Both the position numbers and the translations under genes were made by a program. Under the pieces are notes generated by a model, which was not told the DNA's origin, did no database searches, and saw nothing but the letters and a program-made list of their open reading frames with translations. A stretch of 64,000 nt of DNA, taken from positions 1,054,001 to 1,118,000 of the forward strand of contig PCDM01000007.1 in NCBI GenBank assembly GCA_002778215.1, in the 5' to 3' direction. Shown here in pieces: positions 19,398 to 30,802 of the stretch. How positions within the stretch are numbered: the first letter of the stretch is position 1; the number at the start of each line of letters is the position of its first letter. The stretch comes from Esteya vermicola. Lineage: Eukaryota; Ascomycota; Sordariomycetes; Ophiostomatales; Ophiostomataceae.

Positions 19398-20786
19398 AAA
19401 CAACAACAACAAAAACAACAACAACAAAAACAACAACAACAAAAACAACAACAAAAAGAGCAGATCCATCCCCAGCTGTTGCCAGACAGCCCCTCTGACC
19501 TCTGGACATGCTCGCACGACTGTCCGTGTGCGTGTCACGAGGCAGCCGAGCCGACCCGATTCAAGCTGTGCTACCCGACCGACCGGACTCCCTGCTGGGA
19601 CGTGCGTGACCGGTGCAGCCGCGCAGACTGTCGCTGGCCGCTGATCAGGGCCGTGCGGAGAGCCGGCTACTCTGTGCTGGCCTTGTTGACGAGGAGCGGC
19701 CACTCCGTCGACTGCCTGGATGTGACGTTTGAGAGTGCCTTTTCCGAGGCCGGCCAGGGCGACGAGAAGGAGAACAGCCAGAGACGCTGCCTGAGATACC
19801 AGCTGTACAAGAACACATACATGCCCTTCTTCGACGTCATGTCGTGTCCCAGCGAGGCCTCGGCCCCCCTCTTCCAGCTGCTCTCCGCAGACAGCCGGGG
19901 CAAGATCGACCTCGGCAAATTCAGAAAGATTGGGCCGTTGGGTCCCCGGCTGGGCCAGATCCAGGCCGACTTTGAAACGTCGTTTTATGACGCCTTTGTC
20001 GGAGACGTGAAAGAAGACGGAAAAGACGGAAAAGACGGAAAAGACGAGGACAGAAAAGACTACTGGAGTCTCCTCTTTTGCCTCCACAAGCTGCCCGCCT
20101 CCCAGAGAGAGCGGATCCTCAGCTACTATATCGAGCCGCGATCCCCGTCGCTCTACTGGGCCGCCTGGGACGGCAACCTCGCCGCCGTCCAGGCCCTCGT
20201 CCACAGCGGCGCGGACATCCACGAGAAGAACGCGCTCGGCCACAATGCCCTCATGGCCTGCCTGCGCTCGACCCAGACGACATGCCTGCGCTGGCTGCTG
20301 GACTACGGCGCCGACCCGTACCAGCTCAACGGCGAAAAGTACAACGCCTTTACCGCCGCCTGTCTCACCGGTCACGTGGCCGCCGTCGAGGGCCTCGTCG
20401 CCTGGGGCGTCCATGCCGACTGCCGCGACGGCGCGGGCCGCACGGGGCTGCACTGCGCCCTGCAGTTCGACCACGACGAGCTCGTGGACTGGCTCTGCCG
20501 CGCCGGCGCCAACGTCAACAGCACATGTGGAAATCCGGCGGCCATGCCCCTGTTTGACGCCGTGGCCGTGCACGCCCACAAGTGCCTGCGGCTGCTGCTG
20601 AAAAGGGCCGACTACCGCGCCCGCAACGACAGCGGCTGGACGATCCTGCATCAGGCGGCGGCGGTGGGGGACGTGGACAGCCTGCTGATCCTGACGGAGC
20701 ACGGGCTGCGGGGCGTCGATGTCCTTGCCGAGACGGACGACGGCAGCACGGCCGGGGAGCTGTATGGGGGGGCAGTCGAGCCGTAG
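18752..20786 (+). CDS. fungal N-domain / coiled-coil / ankyrin-repeat protein
   Basis: Two exons, 18752-19173 and 19223-20786, joined by a 49-nt intron (GTGTGT, CTGAC branch, GCCAG); 661 aa. The N-terminus MAEVFGVLSGIVGVADVG with long amphipathic helices resembles the N-terminal domains of fungal STAND/NLR-like proteins. Next come a Gln/Lys repeat (poly-Q then KQQQQ units), a Cys/His-rich module (CSHDCPCACH ... CYP ... CWDVRDRCSRADC), a DGKDGKDGK repeat, and ankyrin repeats from about residue 460 (YWAAWDGNLAAVQALVHSG, HNALMACLRST, GRTGLHCALQFDHDELV, GWTILHQAAAVGDVDSL). No NACHT or NB-ARC ATPase is present. The layout suggests a signalling or self/non-self protein, but this is inferred from architecture alone. 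Confidence 0.75.
19359..19456 (+). repeat. CAG/CAA repeat coding for Gln/Lys
   Basis: A CAG run of about a dozen codons, followed by 15-nt units CAACAACAACAAAAA, giving QQQQK periodicity. Confidence 0.9.
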
Positions 20787-20876
20787 TGTCCTCAGCAGTC
20801 TTGTCGATGTCGTAGCACATAATTGTGATGACAGACTGAAGTAGCTTAGCAAACAGAAAATCAAAAAACAACATAT

Positions 20877-22607
20877 TCATATAGCCAACCCGCTCGACCA
20901 CCAGTTCGGGCCGCTATACCAGTAGGGCAGGTCGTCGGCATACCAGCGCCAGGCCGACTCGCCCGGGCAGAGCAGCCAGCGCACGGGCGAGAAGGGCACC
21001 GGCTCAAACAGCCAGACGCCGGCGCGGGCGAGGTCGTCGACAAACAGCGCGCTGATGGCCAGCATCCAGACCAGCGTATAGACAAAGTTGCCGAGACGGC
21101 ACCAGGACGTGGATGTCTTGGATGTTGTGGACGTTGACAACTGCCTCCACAGCTTCTTGCCCGCCTCCTGCACGGCCACGCCGACGCCCGCCAGCAGAAA
21201 GAAGAGCGTCTCGTGCCACCAGACGGTGCGGTCGCGGCCGGCCGACGTGTAGCTGCCGGCGCCGTGCAGCAGGCCCGACAGCAGAAAGGCAACACAGAGG
21301 CCGGGCAGCGCCGCGTGGGCCGGCGAGAGGAGGCCCGAGCGCACGAGCCAGGCGACGGGGGCGACGAAGCCGACGCGAAAGGTCTGGTGCCAAAAGTGGC
21401 CCCAGAAGCCGGCCATGCCCCTGTCGAGGACGAGGCGGAAGCTGCCAAAGACGGTCGCGTGCTGCCAGAGATCGTAGCGCGACGAGGTGGCCGTGGCCGT
21501 GCCGGCCCGCAGCCTCGTCAGGGCAAAGAAGAAGAGCTGGAAGAGCGAGAGGAACATGGCGAGGCCGGCGAGGAGGCCGAGGAAGCCGAGGCTGTTGTGG
21601 TAGGCCTGGGTGGCGACGGGCGACCAGCGGTAGAGGCGGGCGAGCCAGGGCGGCAGAGCCAGCAGCTGAGAACTGTAGTCGGGCCAGGCTGCCGGCTGTT
21701 CGTGCCAGGGCCGCCAGCGGTCGGGGGGCGGCCCGAGAACAAAGTAGGGGTCCATGGTCATGAGGACGGCCACGACGTCCAGCAGCAGATAGCCGCCGGC
21801 GATGGTGGACAGGCGGGCCCGGACGAGGCGGGCCGTCGTTGTTTCGCGGCGGTAGCCTGCCCATGTCGTCTGGGGGATCGAGTCGAGTCGGACTTGTGAG
21901 GACGTCGGACGTTCGAAGCGGGGGATCTGGGAGATGCTCCAGTTCCAGCCTGCCTGTCAGAGAAGAGAACAAGAAAAGAAGAAAGAAGAAAACTTACCGG
22001 CTCCTCGCCAAGACGTGCAGAGATCATAGCTCCAGTCCAGCCTCTGAAAAAAGGACGAGGCAGCTGGATAGCCCTGCCAGCCGTACTCCATGCCCTGCCC
22101 GAGACTATCAGCCACCGTGGCATCTGGCGCCTTTTTTCTCTCTCTTCCTTCCCTCTCTCCGGCGCGGCCGTGCTTCCTATACACGCGCAGCGCCGTCTCT
22201 TGCGGATCCGTCCAGACGAGCAGCACCAGCGCCCACAGCGTCCCCCAGACGGCAATCAGGCCCGTCCCATAGGCGCACGCCAGGTTGCGGCTGGAGGTGG
22301 GCACCTCGCTGGCCCCAGGCAGCCAGCGGGGCAGCAGATGCATCTGGTTGGCGTTGAAGGCCACGATGGCGGCCGCCAGCGGCCGGCGGAGAGAGCGCAT
22401 CAGACGGCGGCCGCGTGTCGCTCTGCTGCGGCCATGGGGGATGGCCAGGTAGACGAGGGGAAAGACGAGGAAGGGCACGGCACACCAGGGCGCCAGCAGC
22501 GGCCGCACGCGGCCCTGGGCGAGGGCCTCTTTGAAAGCGGACCGGAGGACTCTTCGCTGGTGGTCGGCGAGGCTGAAAGGGCTGAGAAGAGAGTCGGTGT
22601 CGTGCAT
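20877..22607 (-). CDS. MBOAT / wax-synthase-like acyltransferase
   Basis: Two exons on the minus strand, 21998-22607 and 20877-21949, with a 48-nt intron (GTAAGT...GGCAG); 560 aa. The junction reads SWRGAGWNWSISQIP, matching the R-G-x-G-W-N-W motif of fungal wax-synthase-domain proteins. Other signs are MAGFWGHFWHQTFRV (acyltransferase block) and SGLLHGAGSY with the probable catalytic His, set among many hydrophobic helices. The family moves acyl or acetyl groups to alcohols or terpenoids in membranes. The substrate cannot be told, and no neighbouring terpene or polyketide genes are present. Confidence 0.82.
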
Positions 22608-23757
22608 GGTCGAAAAGGGTTTCCTGTCTGGTGAAAAGGTCGGGGATGGCTCTGTCTGATGAAGAGGTTGGGGATGGCTCAGTCCAACTTTTTGTATTTG
22701 TCCTGTGGAGGAAAGTCGAGAGAAAAATGAAAAGGGAAGGAGAAGCTTGGACGGTGGTAGGACAAAGCCACGTGATCATCTGGCCTGAAGAGGAAAAAGA
22801 AAGTTCGGTTCAGTTGGGATGACTAATATTCCCACGATGGAAATATTCTTTCTCCATTTCCTTCTCGTCTGCCGCGTTTGACTAGAGGATCTTGGTGAAA
22901 GAAATGAAACACTGATGTCTGCCTAGCCGAGACATGAAGTAGGAGATGAGCGGCCAGGATTGGTCGGACGAAGTGCATGGCTGGGAAGAATGAATCGGGA
23001 AGGATGGAAGGAAAGAAGGGAAAACGAAAAACGAAAGATGAAAAATGAAAAGCGAAAAAGCTGTACTGACGAACTCGAGTACAGGTACTCGCTTTTCAGA
23101 GTGTTGTCGCTGGAGGACGGTGTACTGGTACGTGGTATATGCACTCTGCTTCTGCTCTCTTCTCTTTTCTGCTCTTCTTCTGCTTCTGATTTTTCGCATC
23201 AATTGTACCCGATTTGGCAGGAACAGCTCCCAATGTATATACATGCTACCACTACCAAGACTGCAGTCTTTGCAGGTACCGTTACATTTGAGCACATTCT
23301 CCATCGCAGTTTCTCAGAGTGGAAGAGCATAGTACGTTACACAGTTCTAGAGCAGCTCGGCACTGTTGTACTCCTACTTGTCACCACTTCTGATTTACGA
23401 GTGACGGCAAGTACTGGTGCATAAGGAGCTCTATTCCACGACGATAAAGTCACTGGTACTTATCTGGCTATTCATTTGCTAGTGGACTATTGTCACTGTG
23501 ACAAAGAGTGAGTGTCAGCCTTTCGTCCCATCGACAAAATGAGTAAAAAAAATCTTTTTTCCCTTTCGGGACGCCGGGGAAGCAATGATCACATTACCTA
23601 AGAGGCAGGCACTATTTCCTCTTCTTTTTTTTTCTTTTTTTCTTCTTTTTACTTTTTGAATATTCTCTTGGACGTTCACATTGTTACAGACTACAAAGTG
23701 GTTATGGTAATGCGTATATTACTCTATTCCGTCTATCAATAACACCAGTTCACAACC
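22608..23757. other. intergenic spacer
   Basis: No gene supported. It has purine-rich flanks upstream of the MBOAT gene (22620-22820), GAACTCGAGTACAGGTACTCG-like words near 23070, and a T-rich tract at about 23620-23650 downstream of the phosphate transporter. Confidence 0.5.
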
Positions 23758-25625
23758 TCAGGCCCAGTGGGGCGCATTCAGAAAGAGACCCATGAGGACG
23801 CCGCCGAGAGTGCCGGCAATGGGAATGGTCATGATCCAGGCGAGCAGCAGCAGGCCGACGCGCTGGAAGTTGACGGCCTTCAGGGTGCCGTTGCAGAGGC
23901 CGACGCCGACGGTGGCGCCGGTGATGCACATGGACGTCGACACGGGCAGGGAGTACTGGGAGAAGACGAGGACGGTGAGGGCGGCACCCATCTCCATGGA
24001 GCAGCCGCGGGAGGGCGAGTGGTAGGTGATCTTGTTGCCCATGACCTTCATGATGTTGTAGCCGTACGTGCAGAGGCCGAGCGAGATGGTGAGGGCGAGC
24101 ACGGCCAGCTGCCAGACGGGCACGGTAGCCTTGGACTGCGCGGCGTCGCCCGTCTTCCAGGCCGAGTAGATGACGGCCCAGGGGCCGACCGAGTTGCCAA
24201 TGTCGTTGGCGCCGTGCGCAAAGGAGGCCGTGCAGGCGGTGAGCACCTGGATGAACGAGTACGTGTGCTCGACCTCGTTGGGGTACTTTTCCGCGTGGGC
24301 GTAGACGCGCAGCATGCGCTCGCCGTCGGGCGTGCCGGCGATGCCTGTCTGGGCCGCGTGGATGTCGTAGTGCAGGCCGTAGAGGGCGCCGGCGACGATC
24401 ATGGCGGGGATGCGCTTGGCGAGGATGCGCAGGTTGTGCAGCTCGTAGATCTGGCCGGGGCCCATCGGGTTGGCGTGCAGCGTGCGCATGGCCCAGCCGA
24501 TGGGGCCGCGGCTGAGGCGCAGCCGGGCGCGCAGGCGCTCGTCGCCCTCGGCCTGGAGCTCCTTGTAGGTCTTGTGGGGGGGCTGGACCTCGCGGGCGAT
24601 CTTGGCTTTTTCGGCGTCGACGTCGACGCGGACGCCCTCCTCGTCGGTGACGGAGGGATTCTCTTCTCTGGGATTCTCTTCCTTGGGCGTCTCGTCGTCG
24701 TCCTGGACGACGGCATAGTTGGGCACGTTGGCGCGCTCAGCCTCGGCAGGCGCCTCGCGCCGGAGCAGCAGGGGCCCGTAGACAAACATCCACCAGCGGA
24801 CCGAGGCGTCCTTCTTGATGATGCGGGCGTAGACAAAGGGCAGGAAGAAGAGGGCCGACAGCAGGCAGACGCCGAAGCCGGTGCCGAGGGTGACGGCGGC
24901 AATGTACCAGCCGGGCTTCTTGTTGAGGCCGAGGCTGGGCGAGCCCTTGTAGACGATGGAGAGGGTGCAGATGGTGGCGGCGATGAGGAAGAAAAAGGGC
25001 GAGGTGTAGACGGCCCAGGGGACGGGGTTGCGGCGCATGTGGACGATGAACTTGATGAGCAAGAAGATGATGGCGCCGAAGCAGCCGGAGATGGCGGGGG
25101 CCATGCCGAGGCCGGCAAAGATGGCGCCGAGGCCCTTGCCGCCGTTCCAGCCCCACTGGACGTGGCTGGCGCCGACGGTGGCGACGCCGACGCCGGCGAC
25201 GGCAGAGATGAGGGAGTAGGTGGAGGAGACGTGTGCGGAGTGCTTGGTGCACCACATGACCCAGGAGGAGGCGGCGGCGAGGGCGCAGGTGAAGGCGAGC
25301 ATCTGGACGCCGGCGTCGCCGCGGAAGGCCGAGGTGGGGATGATGCCGTTCTTGATGGTGTCGGCGGTGCGGGCGCCGACGGTGATGGCGCCGAGCAGCT
25401 CAAAGACGGTGCCGAAGATCATGGCCTGGCGGTAGGAGACGGAGCGGGAGGAGACGCTGGTGGCCCAGGAGTTGGCGACATCGTCTGATTGTCAGAGAAA
25501 TCAGAGGTCAGTTGCAGAAATCAAACGAGGACAGAGAGAGGGGACTTACTGGCTCCATTGTTAAAGGCATCGAGCATCGCAAAGAGCGTGCCGATGACGA
25601 AAATGTAGGTGTACTCGGACAACAT
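23758..25625 (-). CDS. pho-4: Na+/phosphate symporter, PHO-4/Pho89 family
   Basis: Two exons on the minus strand, 25550-25625 and 23758-25484, with a 65-nt intron (GTAAGT...ATCAG) cutting the first signature; 600 aa. Splicing yields FNNGANDVANSWATSVSSR, and the second copy of the PiT signature is FAHGANDIGNSVGPWA. The two halves, each with several transmembrane segments, flank a hydrophilic loop (acidic, with EENPREENPSVTDEEG). The protein is a plasma-membrane high-affinity phosphate importer, known in Neurospora as PHO-4 and in yeast as Pho89. Two CACGTG sites about 320 and 450 bp upstream fit phosphate control by a Pho4/NUC-1 bHLH factor. The symbol follows the Neurospora family name. Confidence 0.94.
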
Positions 25626-26370
25626 TTTCACGTGGATGCGGGTGTCGATGAAGATGAAAAAAGACTGGGCAAGAGACGGAGATCGACACAGCTTTATATG
25701 CAGCTGTCTGGACAGCTGGAAAGCTTATACTGCATGGTCTGTCCAGGGTCTATGGGTCGTCTGGTCGGGTCCAGGTCTCTGTCCAGGGTAGACTTCTCTT
25801 TTGGGAGACCGAACTAGAAAAGATTTTTCAAACAAGTAGACGACAAACGAGAACAGAGGTGCAATCGATGTTGCTATTATTCGAAAGGCTTGGCAGCCTT
25901 GGCATTCTGGATGACCAGAAGGGACCTCTCAGGAGCCAGAGCGACCCCACGTGTTGCCTGTGGACATCGCGCGCCAAGCCTTGCCGCTGCACCAGCCTTC
26001 TAGACGCGGGCTAGCTCTGATGGCGGCTGGTCTTGGCACTAGAGGAAAGGCTTGGCACTATTGTGGCAAGGAGGCACGTGGGCTGGCTCGAGTCTTGGAT
26101 GGCTGTGACTGTTGCGTGGATTTGGCATTTTGCTGGTGGTATTGTAGGTGGTATTGTATGATTATTGATTTCCTATTCATGCCTCATTTTATTTGGTGTT
26201 ATGACATGTGCTATTTCTCTGGCCTTTCTCTGGTTCTGGCTCCCTAGTTGTTTGTTTGATTTTGTTTGATTTCTTGTTTGATTCTTTTGTTTTTCTATTG
26301 TTTTTTTTTGTCTGATCTCTTGGTTGATTTTACTCTTGTTTATCAGTACAACACGTCACAGCCCCAAGGC
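25626..26370. other. intergenic spacer / phosphate transporter upstream region
   Basis: Upstream of the PHO-4-like gene and downstream of the S41 gene. It contains two CACGTG palindromes (25948 and 26075), a TATA-like element (CTTTATATGC, about 25691), and T-rich sequence at the right. No gene seen. Confidence 0.5.
25948..26080 (-). promoter_or_regulatory. two CACGTG sites upstream of phosphate transporter
   Basis: CACGTG at 25948-25953 and 26075-26080. In yeast and Neurospora this is the core of Pho4/NUC-1 binding sites in phosphate genes; the function here is inferred. Confidence 0.5.
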
Positions 26371-27384
26371 TTACTGGTCGGGCTGCGCTGTGTCCTCGAC
26401 CGCGGTAAACGGCTCAGCCGCATAGGTACGCCGCAGCGGCTTCGGGTCCATGTGGCCGGCGTCGCAGGTGGCGTTCTGAAACGCCACGGCGTAGACCCTG
26501 CGGTACCGCGACTGATTGTCGAACATCATCTGCCGGTCCATGTAGAGGCGGCAGTCGTCCTCGATGGTGCGGAACTGGGCCGGCACCTGCAGGTCGTCGG
26601 ACCAGTACAGGTTCATCGTGGCGACGCTGCTATCAATGGAGCGGCTGATGGGCGTCTTGAAATGCAGTTTATCAAAGGGCTCGACGGGGCCGCTGCGCGT
26701 GCCGCCGGTGCCCATCATGCGGCCCTCGACGGGGCGGCCGCCGAAGCCGACGGAGCGGATGCCGTACTCGACCATGAGGGACTGGGCGAAGATGGCGCAG
26801 GAGGAGGAGCAGATGCCGTCGTTCAGGAGGACAATGTCCTCGCGGGCGAACGGCATGGGCTCGCGGCGCTCGCGGAAGCGGCGGCCGGCCGGCGAATTTG
26901 GTCGGTGCAAAAGGTTGGACAGGCGCGAGAAGGACGTGCCTGCGTAGGTGTAGTCGGGCCCGTAGATGGCGTCAAAGGTGGCCACCGTTTCCGGCCGGGC
27001 CGGGTCATAGTCCATGGTAGCCTTGAGACGATAGTCGAGGTCGCGCATATCCGCCTGTTCTTCATGATCGTAATTCTTCAGAACCTCCTCCTCGAAGTTG
27101 CTCTGCACCTGGGCTAGCGCCAGCAGCTGCTCGTGGCGCTTGAAGCGGGCGCGCAGCGGCATGGGGTCGTGGGGGAACAGCAGCGACTGCAGCTCCCGGA
27201 CGTTGGCTAAGTAGCCGCCGTTGTTGCTGCAGAGGTCGATGAGGAGCCGGGGCTGGGGGACCTTGGGCCGTTTGCGGAAGCATTCCCGGACCTTTTCCGC
27301 AAACAGGCCCTGGTCGATGTGAAAGCTGCGGATCTTGAGCACGATGACGTCATTGACGCCCACGACAGGCTCGCAGCGCAGCAT
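26371..27384 (-). CDS. S41-family (tail-specific type) peptidase, 5'-truncated
   Basis: A 337-aa open frame on the minus strand covering only the C-terminal catalytic part of fungal S41 proteins: VIVLKIRSFHIDQ, LLIDLCSNNGGYLA, then LLNDGICSSSCAIFAQSLM with the probable catalytic Ser in S193-S-S-C. Family members normally have a signal peptide and several hundred further residues before this point. Here the frame begins at MLRCEPVVG just behind a seven-A run, with stops in all frames not far upstream. A separate signal-peptide-like fragment lies 46 bp further upstream (27430-27555). The best reading is a truncated gene, possibly a pseudogene; a mis-assembled deletion is also possible. Confidence 0.65.
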   Translation of the reverse strand: MLRCEPVVGVNDVIVLKIRSFHIDQGLFAEKVRECFRKRPKVPQPRLLIDLCSNNGGYLANVRELQSLLFPHDPMPLRARFKRHEQLLALAQVQSNFEEEVLKNYDHEEQADMRDLDYRLKATMDYDPARPETVATFDAIYGPDYTYAGTSFSRLSNLLHRPNSPAGRRFRERREPMPFAREDIVLLNDGICSSSCAIFAQSLMVEYGIRSVGFGGRPVEGRMMGTGGTRSGPVEPFDKLHFKTPISRSIDSSVATMNLYWSDDLQVPAQFRTIEDDCRLYMDRQMMFDNQSRYRRVYAVAFQNATCDAGHMDPKPLRRTYAAEPFTAVEDTAQPDQ

Positions 27385-27429
27385 TTTTTTACGTGTTCGG
27401 GGTCGCTGTCGTCAGAGTCGATGGCGTTG

Positions 27430-27555
27430 TCAGGGAGGTAAGCTGTCGAGGTCTCGGCTCAGGTGCTCCTCGGCCACTTCACATGGCTCTCTCTGGGAGG
27501 CGACGGGACCGGCGATGCTCAGCAGCGCCGCCACAGCGCTCAGGTGGTATTTCAC
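27430..27555 (-). pseudogene. orphan signal-peptide remnant of the S41 gene
   Basis: On the minus strand a 41-codon frame begins GTG (VKYHLSAVAALLSIAGPVAS), then REPCEVAEEHLSRD, and stops at TGA (27430-27432). Changing one base (GTG to ATG) would give an ordinary secretion signal followed by the EPC motif that opens fungal S41 proteins. No in-frame ATG precedes it and no GT donor follows it. It looks like the relic N-terminus of the downstream peptidase. Confidence 0.45.
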
Positions 27556-28120
27556 GGTAAAAGTCGTAGAAGCTCGAATTCAAAGGGTAGCCAGCAGGAT
27601 GTGAGGAGAAGAGGGAAACAGGCAGACGGTCTTTTATCTTTTTCTTCCCTCTGGTCTCTTCTCGTCTTCCAGACGGACCCATTGTCATGCAGGCCGGCAT
27701 CGCCGGCGAGGAAGGAGGGCAGAGAAGACAGGAGAAAACAGAAGACAGGAGAGAAAGGCTGGACGAAACGGAGAAGAAAAGAATGAGAGAAGAAAAGAGT
27801 GAGAAAAGACAGGAAAAAAGAATAGAAAGAACAGGACAATAGAGCACGTCACACCACCAGACTCGTCGGACAATCCTTGTGGCCGTGGACCACAAAAATG
27901 CACTGCTGTTTGCTGGGTGGGCAGTCCTTGTCTTTTGTCTGGGAACAATGCTGGCCGAAACTGTCTTGTTCAGGCGATAGAGTCCGAGGGTTTCTTACAC
28001 GTCATCACGTGATCCGAGAGGCTGACATATCACGTCACGTGACTCGGCCAATTTTGCGCCACAGAACGCGCTTCTGACGCGCATCTCTCTTTTTCCAGAC
28101 AGCTTCAACTGCCCGCCGCC
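27556..28120. other. intergenic spacer
   Basis: Purine-rich tract (about 27715-27840, AGACAGGAGA-type repeats), then E-boxes in front of APC5. No gene. Confidence 0.5.
28006..28041 (+). promoter_or_regulatory. paired TCACGTGA sites upstream of APC5
   Basis: Two TCACGTGA/TCACGTGA palindromes with CACGTG cores at 28006 and 28036, 30 bp apart and 80-115 bp before the ATG. Likely bHLH or bZIP targets. Confidence 0.45.
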
Positions 28121-30605
28121 ATGCGTCCCTACGTCTCCCCCCCCCGCATCGCCCTCCTGGTGCTCCTCGACATGTACTGCACCGAAAAGGTGTTGCCCGA
28201 AGACGACGACTACGTGCTCGGCCTGCTGACGAGCTTCTTCGCCGACAGCCACGCCCAGCCGACGACCCAACAGCAGCGCGAGGCGGCCCGGTGGCAGCAG
28301 GCCCGCCGCAGCGTGGACCTGCTGGCGCGGGCCGACAGCCTGCGGGCGCCGCTGCAGTGCTGCGTCAGCGTGCAGGCGGCGACGGCGACGGCGCTGCAGC
28401 TGCCGATGGTGGCCACGCTCTGGGACGACCTGGTGGCGGGCCTGTGGATGCGGCTGACGTGTCTCGACGACCTCGAGCCGTTCTTTGAGGGCCTCTGCCA
28501 GATCGTGGCGCCGACGTACAGCAAGCTGCGCTTCCGGCGCGAGATGGGCTACGAGGACCCGCCGGCGACGACGGTGCTGCTCGACCGCCGCACGTCGCTC
28601 GGCCAGCTCGTCTACCAGTCCTATGTCGAGTTTCTGCGGCTCAACTTTTCCAGCCGATGTCGGCTGTGGGAGGACTATGTGCGGTACCGCAGCCCGACGC
28701 ACACGGACTTCAAGATCCTGTGGCCGCACCACTACAACACGGATGCCGTGCGCGTGGACGCCGTGCTCGCCGACAACCGGGAGCTCTGGGGGGGACAGGC
28801 GGACGAGCTGGGGCGCGTCGCCTTTGACCGCATGCTCAAGGACGAGCGCGTGCCGGCGAGCTCGGACGAGACGGAGAAGCTCATTTCCATCTTGATTGAC
28901 CGAGAGCGTGAGCTTTTGTTCCCTTTTGTTCCCTTTCTCTTACCTCTGCTGACTCATCTGACTGACAGGAAGTGGCTTTCGCCCCGACCTTGACCTCCGA
29001 AATGCGGCCGATGACGTCATCGCCGGCTCGACGCTCGTCCCCGCGCAGACCACCTACTACCGCCTCATGGACGCCTGGCGCATGGGCGACGTCAACACGG
29101 CCTACGACCAGCTGCACCGCTACTTTGACCTCGTCGCCCGCCAGGGCGTCGGCGCCGCCTTTGGCTACAACATGGGCCCCATGAACAAGGCCATCATCCA
29201 GCGCGACTTTGGCGAGCACCCCGACGACCTGCTGTCGATGCTCGACGCCGTCCACGCCGGCCGCGAGTCCCGCGACTACAACTCGCTGCGCTTCGCCCTC
29301 CTCTGGCTCTACATGTACGCCCGCATGCTGCCCCGCCACATCCGCCCCCACCAGCTGCAGGGCCTCTCCGGCCAGCCCGCCGACGGCCACCAGGTCCTGC
29401 CCTACGTCCGCCACGACGCCCAGCTCGCCAACGCCCACGCCCACCGCGCCATGGCCTACATCCTCGACGGCCGCGTCGCCCTCGCCGACGGCCGCACGCC
29501 CCTCCAGGCCGCCGTCCGCCTGCGCCAGGGCGCCCGCCTCGTCGTCGTCCACCACGAGCTGACCCTGCTCGGCCAGCTCATGAGCACCTCGCTGCTGCTC
29601 TGGGAGAACATGGGCGTCGGCATCCTCGGCGCCACCCACGCCCGCGCCTTTCTCGCCGCCTGCCGCCACATTGTCCCCTTTGACGACGCCGTCCGCATGG
29701 CCTCCCGCCTCGCCCTCCTCCTCGCCCGCGCCGGCGACTATGCCGGCGCCAAGACGGCCCTGCTCGCCCTCGACCCCCAGGGCATGACCTCGCTGCGGCC
29801 CCAGAGCTCGGTGCGCCACATCCTCGCTATCGTCGCCGCCCTCCAGGCCGTCCGCGCCCACCGCTTCGACGACGCCGACGACATTTTCCTGCGCCGCCTG
29901 CCGCCCGGCGCCCTCTTCCGCAGCCCCGCCACCGCCGCCACGGCCCGGCCCCGCGGGCCCTCGCACCTCGACGCCGATCTCGCCGCCCACGTCGCCCTGC
30001 TGCACGCCCAGTCGCTCGCGCGCGGCGGCCGTCTCTCTCTCTCCGACGCTCTCTCAGAGTCCCCCCACTCGCCGCTCGCCGCCGCCCGCCAGGCCCTCGA
30101 CGTCTTTGAGGCCTCCTACGACGCCGGCGTCGGCGACCTGCACGTGCTGCTGCGCCTCACGCTTGCCCGCCTCGCCCTGCACGTGCAGGCGGGCCGCGGC
30201 CTGCGCGTGCTCTCCCGCGTCCTCGCCGCCGTGCGGGCCTGCCGCGAGCGGCGCTACCACCTCCTGCTCTGGGAGGCCCTGGCGCTGCTGGCCCGCGTGC
30301 TTCTGGAAAAGGGCGCCTTCCGCGGGGCCGCCGCCCTCTACGAGGCGGTGCTGCCGCGCGTGCTGCTGGCGCGGGACGTCGAGCTGTCGGCGACGCTCTA
30401 CGCGGCGCTCGTGGACGCGCACATGGGGCTGGCGGGCCAGCAGCCGGCCGGCCGGGCCAAGTACCGGCAGCGCCACCTGGGCCGGGCGTGGTGGTACCTG
30501 GGCCGGGCGGAGGACAAGTTCCGGCAGGCGGGGGGGGGAGAGGCCGTGGCGGAGGAGATGGCGTTGAAGCGGCAGCTGATTTTGGCAGCAGGGAGACACG
30601 GATGA
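28121..30605 (+). CDS. anaphase-promoting complex subunit 5 (APC5/ApcE)
   Basis: Two exons, 28121-28907 and 28969-30605, with a 61-nt intron (GTGAGC...CTGACAG); 807 aa. The N-terminus YVSPPRIALLVLLDMYC fits the fungal APC5 opening. The second exon starts SGFRPDLDLRNAADDVIAG and then has the hallmark segment YYRLMDAWRMGDVNTAYDQ with LHRYFDLV, followed by TPR-like helical repeats (DDLLSMLDAVHAGRESRDY, ANAHAHRAMAYILDGR). APC5 is a scaffold subunit of the nuclear ubiquitin ligase that triggers anaphase. Third positions are extremely GC-rich. Confidence 0.85.
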
Positions 30606-30802
30606 GATGAGAGATGAGATGACGCATGTATTCCTAGATACCCAGATCCATTCAAGTCTGTTTAGACTGAAAGTAGTAAAATCAAACAATCAGAACAAGA
30701 GAACAAGAGAACAATCAAAAGAACAAAAGAAGAAAAGAAGAAAAGAACAATCGAAAGTAAAATCAAAACAAAAACAAACAACGACACAAGCCCTTCCTCA
30801 CT

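Noticed and set aside
19104..20864. 586-aa open frame on the minus strand
   Set aside because: Mirror of the ankyrin-protein exon; contains poly-Leu/Phe from the CAG/CAA repeat read backwards.
23767..25488. 573-aa open frame on the plus strand
   Set aside because: Antisense to the PHO-4-like transporter; its Gly/Asp/Ala/Val-rich composition is the mirror of GC-rich third positions, with no domain.
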